Below are positions 48,054 through 57,284 of a DNA stretch of 64,000 bases, piece by piece. The first letter of the stretch is position 1. Each line of letters starts with the position of its first letter. Under the pieces are notes generated by a model. That model made no database searches. It was not told the DNA's origin and was given only the letters and a program-made list of their open reading frames with translations. The translations under genes were made by a program, and so were the position numbers. The stretch covers positions 50,170-114,169 of the forward strand of contig JAZOOD010000063.1 of NCBI GenBank assembly GCA_045654805.1, in the 5' to 3' direction. The stretch comes from CAZNKU01 sp045654805 (lineage in GTDB: Bacteria > Bacillota > Clostridia > Monoglobales > Firm-18).

Positions 48054-49161
48054 AAAATATTATTGGAGAAGTTGTAAAATCCATCATTGATGGCTTACCT
48101 GTCAATACGGAATATATGTTTGTCGCATTGATATCAAGCTGTAGCATTCTTGACGCCTTTGCGTCTGCAACCTTTGTGATAATGGGAATATTTGTATTGT
48201 CACGGAGTTGACTTAATATCTCCATACCATTTTTATTCATTCCCAAAACCCTGATGTATTCAGGCAGTTTTGATACATCCTCTTTTGTAATATCTAAAAG
48301 AGCATTGGTCATAATCCGCCTTATGCGGGCCATAGTATAGCGTTTGGTTTTTACAGAGTTACATAATTCTTCAAAGGATGTACATTTATGTGCTATCTGT
48401 AATATTCTGTTTTCTAACCCTTCGGTAACATCAGGCACTTTTCTAAGCTGTTCCGGATTTATCGTGCGCAACTTATATAGTAATAAGCTTCCAAAAGTTT
48501 TGCGGTCTGTCAAGGTGGTGTTTTGCAAAATTTCATAACTTGACTCTGGCATAAGATGGTTTGTATCTTCCTTGTTTGAAATTTTTTCTCTTATGTCTGA
48601 TGCACTTCCCGTACCATCGTGTAACGAACCTTCACGTTTGATTCCGACAGGCTTCATACTTTTAATATGTTTTACATATTCTATGGCAAGTACATTATTT
48701 GGAGTATTTACTGTATCTTTGCCAATTGCCTTACTCAAGGCCCTTGGGTAGCTCATTCCCTTTTGGAGATTACCATCAAGTATTTTTTTGAAATTATCAT
48801 CTGGATTTTTCAAAAATTCTGCAATTTCTATAATTTCATCTATATTGTCAATTTCTGTACCAAAGGACAAAAAGTTGCATTTTAAGTTTTCTAAAATGGA
48901 AACTGCCCCTTTTGCAAAATATTCTGCAGATTGGCAGGAATATACACAGGGGAGCTCTACAATAAGATCTGCACCCCCCATAAGTGCCATTTTTGCCCTT
49001 GACCACTTATCACATATTGCAGCGTCGCCTCTTTGTACAAAGTTTCCGCTCATTGCCACCACAATACCATCTGCACCTGTAATTTCTCTTGTTTTTTCTA
49101 TATGGTATTTATGACCGTTGTGAAAAGGGTTATATTCAGCAATTATACCGGCAGTTGTCAT
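48052..49161 (-). CDS. tmcAL: tRNA(Met) cytidine acetate ligase TmcAL
   Basis: A 369-residue nucleotidyltransferase-fold enzyme (YlbM). The N-terminus GIIAEYNPFHNGHKYHI carries the HxGH-type motif, and VAMSGNFVQRGDAAI and ADLIVELP are family blocks. It activates acetate with ATP and N4-acetylates the wobble C34 of elongator tRNA-Met. Its substrate tRNA-Met(CAT) is encoded in the same window at 17488. Divergence from pta, which makes acetyl-phosphate, is a frequent Clostridia neighbourhood. Confidence 0.92.
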   Translation of the reverse strand: MTTAGIIAEYNPFHNGHKYHIEKTREITGADGIVVAMSGNFVQRGDAAICDKWSRAKMALMGGADLIVELPCVYSCQSAEYFAKGAVSILENLKCNFLSFGTEIDNIDEIIEIAEFLKNPDDNFKKILDGNLQKGMSYPRALSKAIGKDTVNTPNNVLAIEYVKHIKSMKPVGIKREGSLHDGTGSASDIREKISNKEDTNHLMPESSYEILQNTTLTDRKTFGSLLLYKLRTINPEQLRKVPDVTEGLENRILQIAHKCTSFEELCNSVKTKRYTMARIRRIMTNALLDITKEDVSKLPEYIRVLGMNKNGMEILSQLRDNTNIPIITKVADAKASRMLQLDINATNIYSVLTGKPSMMDFTTSPIIF

Positions 49162-49250
49162 TTTTTCACCTCTTTTGCTTGAAAAATTACCAAAAATTAT
49201 TATTTTTTATGAAATTATTATAACACAATATGAAAAATTTTCAAATATTA

Positions 49251-49279
49251 TTTACAAATCAGGAAATATTATGTATAAT
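49251..49279 (+). promoter_or_regulatory. promoter of pta
   Basis: TTTACA at 49251-49256 and TATAAT at 49274-49279 with a 17-base spacer, about 40 bases before the start. Confidence 0.7.
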
Positions 49280-49327
49280 ATTTAATTGGGTAGATATGAT
49301 TATATTTGTATTAGGAGGTTTTTATAA

Positions 49328-50326
49328 ATGGCATTTTTGGACAGAATTAAAGAAAGAGCAAAGGCAGACAAAAAAACTATCGTTCTTCCTGAATCTATGG
49401 ACAGAAGAACTTTTGAAGCTGCTGAAAAGGTACTTAAAGAGGATATCGCAGATATTATTATTATCGGTACTCCTGAAGAGGTTGAGGCTAACAGCAAGGG
49501 TCTTGATATTTCCAAGGCTACTATTATCAACCCTTTCACATACGAAAAGACAGAAGAATATTTGAATCTTTTTGTTGAACTTAGAAAGAGCAAAGGCTTG
49601 ACATATGAAGAAGCTAAGAAGACAGCTTTGGGAGACTATATGTATTATGCATGTCTTATGGTTAAAGCAGGGGACGCTGACGGCGTAGTTTCCGGTGCTT
49701 GCCATTCTACTGCAAACACACTTCGTCCAAGCTTGCAGATTATTAAAACAAAGCCGGGCGTAAAGCTTGTTTCTGCTTTCTTTGTAATGGTTGTTCCTGA
49801 TTGTGAATACGGTGCAAATGGAACATTCATTTTTGCAGACAGTGGTCTTGAACAGAATCCGGATCCTGAAAAGCTTGCTGCAATCGCTGCTTGTTCTGCA
49901 GAATCATTTGAACTTTTGGCAGAAGAACCTGCTAAGGTTGCTATGCTTTCACACACAACAATGGGTAGTGCAAAGCACGCTGATGTTGACAAGGTTGTAG
50001 AAGCTACAAGAATTTGTAAGGAGCAGAATCCTGACCTTGCAGTAGACGGCGAACTTCAGCTTGATGCGGCTATCGTTCCTGAAATTGGTGCTTCAAAAGC
50101 TCCAAACAGCCCTGTTGCAGGTAAGGCAAATGTTTTGGTATTCCCTGACCTTGATGCAGGCAATATTGGTTACAAGCTTGTTCAGAGACTTGCAAAGGCA
50201 GAAGCTTATGGTCCTGTAACTCAGGGTATTGCAATGCCTATTAACGACCTTTCAAGAGGTTGCTCTGCTGACGATATCGTTGGTGTTGTGGCTATAACTT
50301 GTGTACAGGCACAGGCTAATAAATAA
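49328..50326 (+). CDS. pta: phosphate acetyltransferase
   Basis: A 332-residue short-form Pta. Conserved blocks include VLPESMDRRTFEAA, GDADGVVSGACHSTANTLRP, FADSGLEQNPD, LSHTTMGSAKH and VFPDLDAGNIGYKLVQR. It converts acetyl-CoA and phosphate to acetyl-phosphate, the first step of acetate fermentation with ackA downstream. The start follows AGGAGG. The 143 bases to ackA contain only a short GTGCC/GGCAC hairpin, so cotranscription is likely. Confidence 0.96.
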   Translation: MAFLDRIKERAKADKKTIVLPESMDRRTFEAAEKVLKEDIADIIIIGTPEEVEANSKGLDISKATIINPFTYEKTEEYLNLFVELRKSKGLTYEEAKKTALGDYMYYACLMVKAGDADGVVSGACHSTANTLRPSLQIIKTKPGVKLVSAFFVMVVPDCEYGANGTFIFADSGLEQNPDPEKLAAIAACSAESFELLAEEPAKVAMLSHTTMGSAKHADVDKVVEATRICKEQNPDLAVDGELQLDAAIVPEIGASKAPNSPVAGKANVLVFPDLDAGNIGYKLVQRLAKAEAYGPVTQGIAMPINDLSRGCSADDIVGVVAITCVQAQANK

Positions 50327-50469
50327 AACCGATAAAAATTCCACAGACTGTGCCGATGGCACTTTGAATAAACTTCGCCTCGGAGTATCTTACACCGTTG
50401 TCTCAGTTTGTTCAATCTGTAAAATTTTCCACGGCTTTCAACTATAAAACAAAAAGGAGTTTATTTAGA

Positions 50470-51663
50470 ATGAAAATCTTAGTTATAAACGCAGGTAGTT
50501 CATCTCTTAAATATCAGCTTATTGATATGGATACTGAAAATGTAATGGCAAAAGGTCTTTGCGAAAGAATTGGCATCGACGGTTCAAAACTTAATCACAC
50601 ACCTGGTGATGCTGATAAAGTTGTTATCGAAAAGCCTATGAAAGACCATGCAGATGCAATCAATATGGTTATTGCTGCATTGGTTGATAAGGACCACGGA
50701 GTTATTGCTGATATGGGTGAAATTTCTGCAGTAGGTCACCGTGTTGTACATGGTGGGGAATTGTTCAGCAAGTCTGTTGTTATTACAGACGAGGTTAAAA
50801 AAGCAATTGAAAGCTGTAACGATTTGGCACCCCTTCATAATCCAGCAAACCTTATTGGTATCACAGCTTGTGAAAAGGTTATGCCGGGCGTTCCTCAGGT
50901 TGCTGTTTTTGATACAGCTTTCCATCAGACAATGCCTAAGGAAGCATATATGTATGCTATCCCATACAAGTATTATGAAAACTACAAGGTAAGAAGATAC
51001 GGCTTCCACGGTACTTCTCACCGTTATGTTACTCAGCGTGCTGCAGCAATGCTTGGTAAAAAAGCTGAAGACTTGAAGATTATCACTTGCCACCTAGGTA
51101 ACGGTTCAAGTATTACAGCTGTCAAAAATGGTGAATCTGTTGATACAACAATGGGCTTTACTCCTCTTGCAGGTGTGCCTATGGGAACACGAAGCGGTGA
51201 TATTGACCCTGCTATTTTGCAGTTCATTATGAACAAGGAAAATATTGATATCGACAAAATGAACAGCATTCTTAACAAGGAATCAGGCGTTTTGGGTGTA
51301 TCTGAACTAAGTTCTGACTTCCGTGACCTTAGTGCTGCAACTGAAGCAGGTAACAAAAAGACTGAACTTGCTGAAGAAATGTTTATTTATAATGTTAAAA
51401 AGTTTATCGGTGCTTACGCTGTTGCTATGGGCGGTGTTGGCGCTATCGTATTTACAGCAGGTATCGGTGAAAATAACGGTGCATACCGTAAGGCTATGAC
51501 AGCAGGTCTTGAATTTATGGGTGTTGGTATTGATGATGAAAAGAATTCAATCCGCGGTTGTGAAGTTGATGTAAGTTCTGCTGATGCAAAGGTTAAAACT
51601 CTTGTTATTCCTACAAACGAGGAGCTTATGATTGCCCTTGATACAAAGGAATTGTTGGCCTAA
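50470..51663 (+). CDS. ackA: acetate kinase
   Basis: A 397-residue acetate kinase. The N-terminus MKILVINAGSSSLKYQL, then GHRVVHGGE, FDTAFHQTMP, RRYGFHGTSHRYV, ITCHLGNGSSI and FTAGIGENNG are the ASKHA-fold family signatures. It makes ATP from acetyl-phosphate. The start at 50470 follows AAAAAGGAG; the open frame from 50398 is not used. Confidence 0.97.
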   Translation: MKILVINAGSSSLKYQLIDMDTENVMAKGLCERIGIDGSKLNHTPGDADKVVIEKPMKDHADAINMVIAALVDKDHGVIADMGEISAVGHRVVHGGELFSKSVVITDEVKKAIESCNDLAPLHNPANLIGITACEKVMPGVPQVAVFDTAFHQTMPKEAYMYAIPYKYYENYKVRRYGFHGTSHRYVTQRAAAMLGKKAEDLKIITCHLGNGSSITAVKNGESVDTTMGFTPLAGVPMGTRSGDIDPAILQFIMNKENIDIDKMNSILNKESGVLGVSELSSDFRDLSAATEAGNKKTELAEEMFIYNVKKFIGAYAVAMGGVGAIVFTAGIGENNGAYRKAMTAGLEFMGVGIDDEKNSIRGCEVDVSSADAKVKTLVIPTNEELMIALDTKELLA

Positions 51664-51684
51664 TTTTGTTATATAAAAAAACTA

Positions 51685-51713
51685 TTGACAAAATAAAGGA
51701 ATTTAGATATAAT
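51685..51713 (+). promoter_or_regulatory. consensus sigma-A promoter placing the start site at the yceD ATG
   Basis: TTGACA (51685-51690) and TATAAT (51708-51713) with a 17-base spacer, both perfect. The ATG of the yceD-like gene begins at 51721, eight bases after the -10 box, so transcription should start at or next to the A of the ATG. Confidence 0.85.
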
Positions 51714-51720
51714 ACTGATT

Positions 51721-52191
51721 ATGAATGTTGATTTGTTAACTATTATAAACAATACTGAAAAAGAGATTAACTTTGATGGGAAAACGTCTTTTTCCGATAA
51801 TGATTGCGTTATTGATTGTGTTGTACGCGGTAAAGCGATTAACTTCTCCGGAAGGATTGAAGTTGAAGCACACGTTGACGCAGTTGTTAATACAAAATGT
51901 GCGAGGTGTTTAAAACCATTGCAGTTTCCTGTAAATGTGGATGTTAAGGAAACAGTAGGTGAAGACGGAGTTATCCTTGAGGGGACAATCTTGAATGTTG
52001 ACAACATTGTAAAAAACAATATTGTGGTGGAATTACCGATTAGATTTCTCTGCAATGATGACTGCAAGGGTATTTGCAGTGTTTGCGGAGCTGATTTAAA
52101 TATTACTGAATGTAATTGCAAGCACGAACAATTCGATGAAAGATTTGCTGTGCTTAAAAAATTGTTGGATTCCGGTAACAAACCTGAATGA
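51721..52191 (+). CDS. YceD/DUF177 family protein
   Basis: A 156-residue protein of the DUF177/YceD family, linked to 23S rRNA or ribosome assembly and nearly always encoded before rpmF. Two cysteine pairs typical of the family are visible: CARC (about residue 60) and CNDDCKGICSVCG (about 110), followed by a CNCKHEQFDERFAVLKKLL end. There is no Shine-Dalgarno site before the ATG; the promoter suggests a leaderless transcript. The next gene is rpmF, 18 bases on. Confidence 0.9.
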   Translation: MNVDLLTIINNTEKEINFDGKTSFSDNDCVIDCVVRGKAINFSGRIEVEAHVDAVVNTKCARCLKPLQFPVNVDVKETVGEDGVILEGTILNVDNIVKNNIVVELPIRFLCNDDCKGICSVCGADLNITECNCKHEQFDERFAVLKKLLDSGNKPE

Positions 52192-52209
52192 TTTGAGGAG
52201 GTGTAGCAA

Positions 52210-52389
52210 ATGGCAGTACCAAAGAGAAAAGTTTCTAACGCAAGAAGAGATAGTAGACGAGCACACTGGAAGTTAGCTCTACCAGGTATGGTTAAGTGCC
52301 CTAACTGTCAGGAATTTAAATTGCCTCATAGAGTATGCGGTAATTGCGGTTTCTATAAGGGGAAAGAAATTATTAAGAAAGACGCGTAA
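52210..52389 (+). CDS. rpmF: 50S ribosomal protein L32
   Basis: A 59-residue L32 beginning MAVPKRKVSNARRDSRRAHW. It has the zinc-binding form with CPNC and CGNCG pairs. A GAGGAGGTG ribosome site lies before the ATG. It is coupled to yceD, the conserved arrangement. Confidence 0.97.
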   Translation: MAVPKRKVSNARRDSRRAHWKLALPGMVKCPNCQEFKLPHRVCGNCGFYKGKEIIKKDA

Positions 52390-52455
52390 AGCTATTGGTG
52401 TGTGTGCAAGTATATGCACACACACTTTTTCGTTGTATGGAAAGGGTTTTGGAGT

Positions 52456-53733
52456 ATGGATGCAGTTGTAAAAAAAGTTTATAAAAATTCTATTGCTGAT
52501 GAAATCGGTATGGAGCAGGGTGATATTATTGTATCCATAGATGGTCAAAAGCTTAAGGATATTCTTGATTTTAAATTTCTGTCAGCTTCCGATGAGTACG
52601 AGCTTGAAATATTAAAAAAAGACGGTTCTACTGAAATTGTGGAGATAATAAATGAGGATTATGAGGAATTGGGCGTTGAGTTTGAAAACGGCTTACTTGA
52701 CAGACCTCAGGTTTGCAAAAACAAGTGTATGTTTTGTTTTGTAGACCAGTTACCACGTAATTGTATGAGAAAAACTCTGTACTTTAAGGATGATGATTAT
52801 AGATTGTCAGCACTTATGGGTAACTATATTACACTTACCAACCTTGATGAAGAAGATATTGACAGGATTGTGAGAATGCATCTTCCAAGGATAAATATTT
52901 CAATTCATTCTGTTAATCCGGATATAAGAAGCAAGCTCTTAAACCACGAAAATGCAGACGTTATGCCTTATGTAAAAAGGTTTGCAGAGGCAGGAATCTT
53001 AATGGATTGTCAGGTGGTGTGCTGTCCGGGCATTAATGACGGTGATGACCTTGATAATACTATTTCTACCTTGGTAGAATTTTATCCACAGGTGCAGAGC
53101 TTATCTATTGTTCCTGTAGGTCTTACAAAATACAGAGAACACTTGCCAAAATTGGAAAGATTTGATAAAATTAAAGCAGAGCAGCTCATCAAACAGGTGG
53201 AGGAGCATCAAAGAAAGTGCCTTGAGAAATTCGGCAGTCATTTTGTATATGCTTCTGACGAATTTTATGTAAAGGCAGACCACCAAATTCCATCAATTGA
53301 TGTTTACGAAAGCTTTTTGCAGATAGAAAATGGTGTAGGTCTTTTGGCATCTTTAAAAGATGAATTTGAACAAGCTAAGGACAATTTCAAAAAGCCGGAC
53401 ATAAAGAAGACTATTGCAACCGGTGTTTCCGCAGCTCCTTTTATAAGAGGGCTTGTGAACAGCGTTACAGATAACATAGAGGTTGTTGCGATAAAAAATA
53501 ATTTTTTAGGTGAAACTATAACTGTGGCAGGGCTTATTACTGCAGGTGATTTGATAGAGCAGTTGAAGGGAATGGACCTTGGGGACCAGCTTTTGATACC
53601 ACGGGTTATGCTCAACCACGATATGATATTTTTGGATGATAAAACAATTGATGATGTTGAAAAAGCATTGAATATAAAGGTAGTAACCGTCGAAAATGAC
53701 GGATTTGACTTGATTGAAAAAATAGGCAGATAA
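52456..53733 (+). CDS. DUF512 radical-SAM-like iron-sulfur protein with PDZ domain
   Basis: A 425-residue protein of the DUF512 family. An N-terminal PDZ-like domain (AVVKKVYKNSIADEIGMEQGD) precedes a radical SAM-like core with the cluster motif CKNKCMFCF (C-x3-C-x2-C) and an IHSVNPDIR segment, then the DUF512 domain. Reaction unknown; conserved beside der in Clostridia. The start at 52456 (MDAVVKK) lies 6 bases after a GGAG site; the earlier frame at 52402 has no site. Confidence 0.88.
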   Translation: MDAVVKKVYKNSIADEIGMEQGDIIVSIDGQKLKDILDFKFLSASDEYELEILKKDGSTEIVEIINEDYEELGVEFENGLLDRPQVCKNKCMFCFVDQLPRNCMRKTLYFKDDDYRLSALMGNYITLTNLDEEDIDRIVRMHLPRINISIHSVNPDIRSKLLNHENADVMPYVKRFAEAGILMDCQVVCCPGINDGDDLDNTISTLVEFYPQVQSLSIVPVGLTKYREHLPKLERFDKIKAEQLIKQVEEHQRKCLEKFGSHFVYASDEFYVKADHQIPSIDVYESFLQIENGVGLLASLKDEFEQAKDNFKKPDIKKTIATGVSAAPFIRGLVNSVTDNIEVVAIKNNFLGETITVAGLITAGDLIEQLKGMDLGDQLLIPRVMLNHDMIFLDDKTIDDVEKALNIKVVTVENDGFDLIEKIGR

Positions 53734-53744
53734 GAGGTGTTAAA

Positions 53745-55070
53745 ATGGCAAAGCCGGTTGTTGCAATTGTGGGCAGACCTAATGTTGGTAAGTCTACACT
53801 CTTTAATAAAATAGTAGGTAAGCGTATTGCTATAGTAGAGGATACTCCCGGAGTAACCCGAGACAGATTGTACGCGGAGGCAGAATGGAATGGTATAACC
53901 TTTACTCTTATTGACACAGGAGGTATTGAGCCTGTATCTACGGACCATATACTTTCAGAAATGCGTAATCAGGCACAGGTTGCCATAGATACATCTGACG
54001 TAATAGTATTGGTGGTTGATGTACGCGAAGGGATGACGGCTACGGATAAGGACGTGGCAAATATGCTTATTCGTTCCGGAAAGGAAATAGTAATCGCGTG
54101 CAATAAGTGTGATACTCCCGGTGACCCTCCGCTACAGATGTACGATTTTTATAATCTTGCACTTGGTGAACCTATCCCAGTATCAGGTGTACACGGTAGC
54201 GGTGTTGGTGATTTACTTGACGAGGTATGCAAGCATTTTCCGGAAAATACCGAGGATGAAGAGGAAGAAGATGTTATCAAAATAGCTGTTGTAGGCAAGC
54301 CTAATGCAGGAAAATCTTCTTTGATAAACCGAATTCTGGGGGAAAACAGAGTTATCGTTAGTCCAATAGCAGGAACCACCCGTGACTCTATCGACACTCG
54401 TTATGAAAAAAACGGGGACAAGTTCCTCATTATAGATACAGCAGGTATGAGAAAACGCAGTAAGGTTGAAGAAAATATTGAACGTTTCAGCGTTATTCGT
54501 GCTTTGAATGCAGTTGACAGAGCTGATGTTGTGCTTATAATGATAGATGCAACAGAAGGTGTTACTGAACAGGATACAAAGATTGCAGGGTACGCTCATG
54601 AACAGGGTAAGGCGGCACTTATTTGTGTAAATAAATGGGATTTGATTGAAAAAGATACAAAAACTATGAACAACTTCCGCCTAGATGTTCAGGATGGTCT
54701 TTCATATATGTTGTATGCACCTATTTTGTTTATTTCTGCAAAGACAGGTCAGAGAGTTGACAAAATATTTGAAATGGCAAAGTATGTTGCTAATCAAAAT
54801 GCTATGCGTATATCAACAGGTATGCTTAACGATGTTATAAATGATGCAACATCGAGGGTACAGCCCCCGTCTGATAAGGGCAAGAGGCTTAAAATACTAT
54901 ACATTACACAGGCATCTGTTAAGCCGCCGACGTTTGTTATTTTTGTTAATGATAAAAAATTGGCACATTTTTCATATATAAGATACCTGGAAAATCAGCT
55001 TAGAAACACATTTGGATTTGAGGGTACTCCTATAAGATTTATTATTAGGGAAAGAGGCAAGGAGGATTAA
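53745..55070 (+). CDS. der: ribosome biogenesis GTPase Der (EngA)
   Basis: A 441-residue double GTPase. Two G domains each have a P-loop (GRPNVGKST and GKPNAGKSS), DTxG switch II motifs (DTGG, DTAGM) and NKxD motifs (NKCD, NKWD), followed by a KH-like domain (PPTFVIFVNDKKLAHFSY). It acts in 50S subunit maturation. It is 11 bases after the DUF512 gene and one base from plsY. Confidence 0.97.
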   Translation: MAKPVVAIVGRPNVGKSTLFNKIVGKRIAIVEDTPGVTRDRLYAEAEWNGITFTLIDTGGIEPVSTDHILSEMRNQAQVAIDTSDVIVLVVDVREGMTATDKDVANMLIRSGKEIVIACNKCDTPGDPPLQMYDFYNLALGEPIPVSGVHGSGVGDLLDEVCKHFPENTEDEEEEDVIKIAVVGKPNAGKSSLINRILGENRVIVSPIAGTTRDSIDTRYEKNGDKFLIIDTAGMRKRSKVEENIERFSVIRALNAVDRADVVLIMIDATEGVTEQDTKIAGYAHEQGKAALICVNKWDLIEKDTKTMNNFRLDVQDGLSYMLYAPILFISAKTGQRVDKIFEMAKYVANQNAMRISTGMLNDVINDATSRVQPPSDKGKRLKILYITQASVKPPTFVIFVNDKKLAHFSYIRYLENQLRNTFGFEGTPIRFIIRERGKED

Positions 55071-55071
55071 T

Positions 55072-55701
55072 ATGTCGGTTTTGTTTATGTTAATAGTTGG
55101 TTATTTACTTGGAAGCCTTAACTTTTCAATTATTTTCACAAAAATATTTGCAAAGACCGATGTGCGTGACCACGGAAGCGGTAATGCAGGTTTTACAAAT
55201 ACAATAAGAACAGCCGGTAAGGGTGTTGGTATTTTAGTTTTTATATGCGATGCGCTAAAGGCAGTTGTTGCTATTTTAATTGCCATAGCATTTGAAAGGT
55301 ACTTCCAATTTGACGGATTGGTTCATTATGGTAAATATGCAGCGGCACTTGGTGCAGTATTGGGACACAATTTCCCGCTTTACTATGGATTTAGGGGTGG
55401 TAAGGGTATTGTAGTTTCCATAGCTATTATATACTCCTTAAATTGGATTACAGGATGCCTTACACTTGGTATGTTCCTGTTGGTATTTCTTGTGACGGGT
55501 ATTGTTTCCCTAAGTTCATTGACCGGTGCCGTAACAGTAGTTGTTTCTACATTTGTTATGTACATTTTTGGTTGGGCAGGTGTTGATGCTGTACAGCTTG
55601 CACTTATGCTGGTTATGGGGATTCTGGCATTTTATATGCACAGAGCAAATATTAAAAGATTGTTAAACGGTACAGAAAGCAGTTTTAAAAAGAAAAAATA
55701 A
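55072..55701 (+). CDS. plsY: acyl-phosphate glycerol-3-phosphate acyltransferase PlsY
   Basis: A 209-residue integral membrane acyltransferase with about five helices. The three PlsY motifs are seen: GSLNFSII...DVRDHGSGNAGFTNTIR, GHNFPLYYGFRGGKGIVVS, and the late ANIKRLLNGTE. It makes lysophosphatidate from acyl-phosphate and glycerol-3-phosphate, supplied by GpsA encoded next. Confidence 0.95.
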   Translation: MSVLFMLIVGYLLGSLNFSIIFTKIFAKTDVRDHGSGNAGFTNTIRTAGKGVGILVFICDALKAVVAILIAIAFERYFQFDGLVHYGKYAAALGAVLGHNFPLYYGFRGGKGIVVSIAIIYSLNWITGCLTLGMFLLVFLVTGIVSLSSLTGAVTVVVSTFVMYIFGWAGVDAVQLALMLVMGILAFYMHRANIKRLLNGTESSFKKKK

Positions 55702-55716
55702 TTTCAGGAGGCAAGT

Positions 55717-56724
55717 ATGGCTAAGGTTTCGGTATTAGGTTCAGGCAGTTGGGGTACTGCAATGGCTATGTGCCTTGCAGAAAATGGACATAAAATTATT
55801 TTGTGGTCCAGAAGTATTGAAACAACAGAAAAACTTGCTGCAACACATATTAACGACAGATATTTACCGGGCGTGATGTTGCCGGATAATATATCATATA
55901 CCAGCGACATTTCTGAATGTGCAAAGGTTGATGTTATTGTTGTTGCAACGCCTTCACATACCGTTAGGGAGGTATGTGCAAAAATTGCTCCTTGCGTAAA
56001 GGACGGGCAGATTATTGTGAGTATTTCCAAGGGATTTGATATGGAAAAATACAACCGTCTTTCGCAGGTAATAAAGGATGAAATACCAAACTGCGTAATT
56101 GCGGCAATGTCAGGACCTTCCCACGCAGAGGAGGTTGTAAGAAGATTGCCTACTACTAACGTTGTGGGATGCGAGGATATAAATGTTGCAAAGTATATCC
56201 AAAAAATATTTATGTCAGAACATTTCAGAATATATACCACGGAGGATATAATCGGCGTGGAGCTTGGCGGTTCTCTTAAGAATGTTATTGCTCTTTGTGC
56301 CGGTATAAGCGACGGACTTGGGTTTGGGGATAATACAAAGGCTGCACTTATGACAAGAGGTATGGCAGAAATTATACGTCTTGGGATTGCTATGGGGGCT
56401 AAGTATGAGACGTTCATTGGGCTTTCCGGCATCGGAGATTTGATAGTTACCTGTACCAGTATGCATTCTCGTAACAGACGTGCAGGAATATTGATAGGAC
56501 AGGGAAAAACTCCTGAGGAGGCTCAGGCAGAGGTTAATATGGTAGTAGAGGGTGTTAAAACTGCAAAGGCGGTTAGATACCTTTCGGAAAAATATAATGT
56601 TGAAATGCCTATTTCCCACACAGCATACGAAGTATTATTTAACAATATGCCTGTAAAGGAATGTGCCCCTGCTTTAATGCAGCGTGCAATGAGGAGCGAA
56701 ACTGAAACATATGTTGTAGGGTGA
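55717..56724 (+). CDS. gpsA: glycerol-3-phosphate dehydrogenase [NAD(P)+]
   Basis: A 335-residue dehydrogenase. The dinucleotide-binding motif GSGSWGTAMA, the catalytic-site region GVELGGSLKNVIALCAGI and the DLIVTC/RNRR block are intact. It reduces dihydroxyacetone phosphate for phospholipid synthesis, in series with PlsY. AGGAGG precedes the start. Confidence 0.96.
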   Translation: MAKVSVLGSGSWGTAMAMCLAENGHKIILWSRSIETTEKLAATHINDRYLPGVMLPDNISYTSDISECAKVDVIVVATPSHTVREVCAKIAPCVKDGQIIVSISKGFDMEKYNRLSQVIKDEIPNCVIAAMSGPSHAEEVVRRLPTTNVVGCEDINVAKYIQKIFMSEHFRIYTTEDIIGVELGGSLKNVIALCAGISDGLGFGDNTKAALMTRGMAEIIRLGIAMGAKYETFIGLSGIGDLIVTCTSMHSRNRRAGILIGQGKTPEEAQAEVNMVVEGVKTAKAVRYLSEKYNVEMPISHTAYEVLFNNMPVKECAPALMQRAMRSETETYVVG

Positions 56725-57251
56725 TTAAGTTGAATATTTTGGACAAATGCAGATATGATGAGGTTTATAAAATAATGGAGGATAATTTTCCTCCTGATGA
56801 ACGCCGTACCTATGAACAGCAAAAAGCTTTGATAAATACCGAAAATTATCGTATTTATACAGTGGAAAATGATGGTGAAATAATTGCTTTTTTTGCAGTA
56901 TGGATATTGGATGGGATTGTTTTTGGCGAGCATCTGGCCGTGGACAAGAGGTACCATAACGGAGGCATAGGGTCCAGACTTCTGATGGAGGTTGTCAAAT
57001 CCTTTAATATTCCCTTTGTGTTGGAAATAGAGCTTGAGAATTCTTCGGAAATGGCAAAAAGGCGTGCAGGATTTTACAGGCGCCATGGGTTTAACATTAA
57101 TAATTATGAATATGCTCAGCCATCCTACGGAGAGGGCAAAAGTACAATCCCTATGCACTTGGTTTCATATCCAGATGTACTTAGTAAAGAAGAATTCGAA
57201 AAATACAAAAAAATTATTTATAAAAAAATATATAAAATAAAAGGCATCTGA
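56721..57251 (+). CDS. GNAT-family N-acetyltransferase
   Basis: A 176-residue acetyltransferase. The acetyl-CoA loop is in LAVDKRYHNGGIGSRLL (Q/RxxGxG/A), followed by a RRAGFYRRHGF motif. The acceptor is unknown. A GTG start at 56721 overlaps the gpsA stop; a TTG at 56730 with GGGTGA upstream is an alternative. A weak terminator follows, making it the end of the yceD-to-GNAT unit. Confidence 0.85.
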   Translation: MIKLNILDKCRYDEVYKIMEDNFPPDERRTYEQQKALINTENYRIYTVENDGEIIAFFAVWILDGIVFGEHLAVDKRYHNGGIGSRLLMEVVKSFNIPFVLEIELENSSEMAKRRAGFYRRHGFNINNYEYAQPSYGEGKSTIPMHLVSYPDVLSKEEFEKYKKIIYKKIYKIKGI

Positions 57252-57263
57252 CCGATGTCTTTT
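57239..57263 (+). terminator. terminator after the GNAT gene
   Basis: AAAAGGCATC / GATGTCTTTT with a 5-base loop and one G-U pair, overlapping the GNAT stop. Confidence 0.65.
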
Positions 57264-57284
57264 GTTATGTAAGGAGCTGTAGTA

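Noticed and set aside
50327..50469. Regulatory RNA between pta and ackA
   Set aside because: Only a short GTGCC/GGCAC stem is visible and no known motif; not enough to call.
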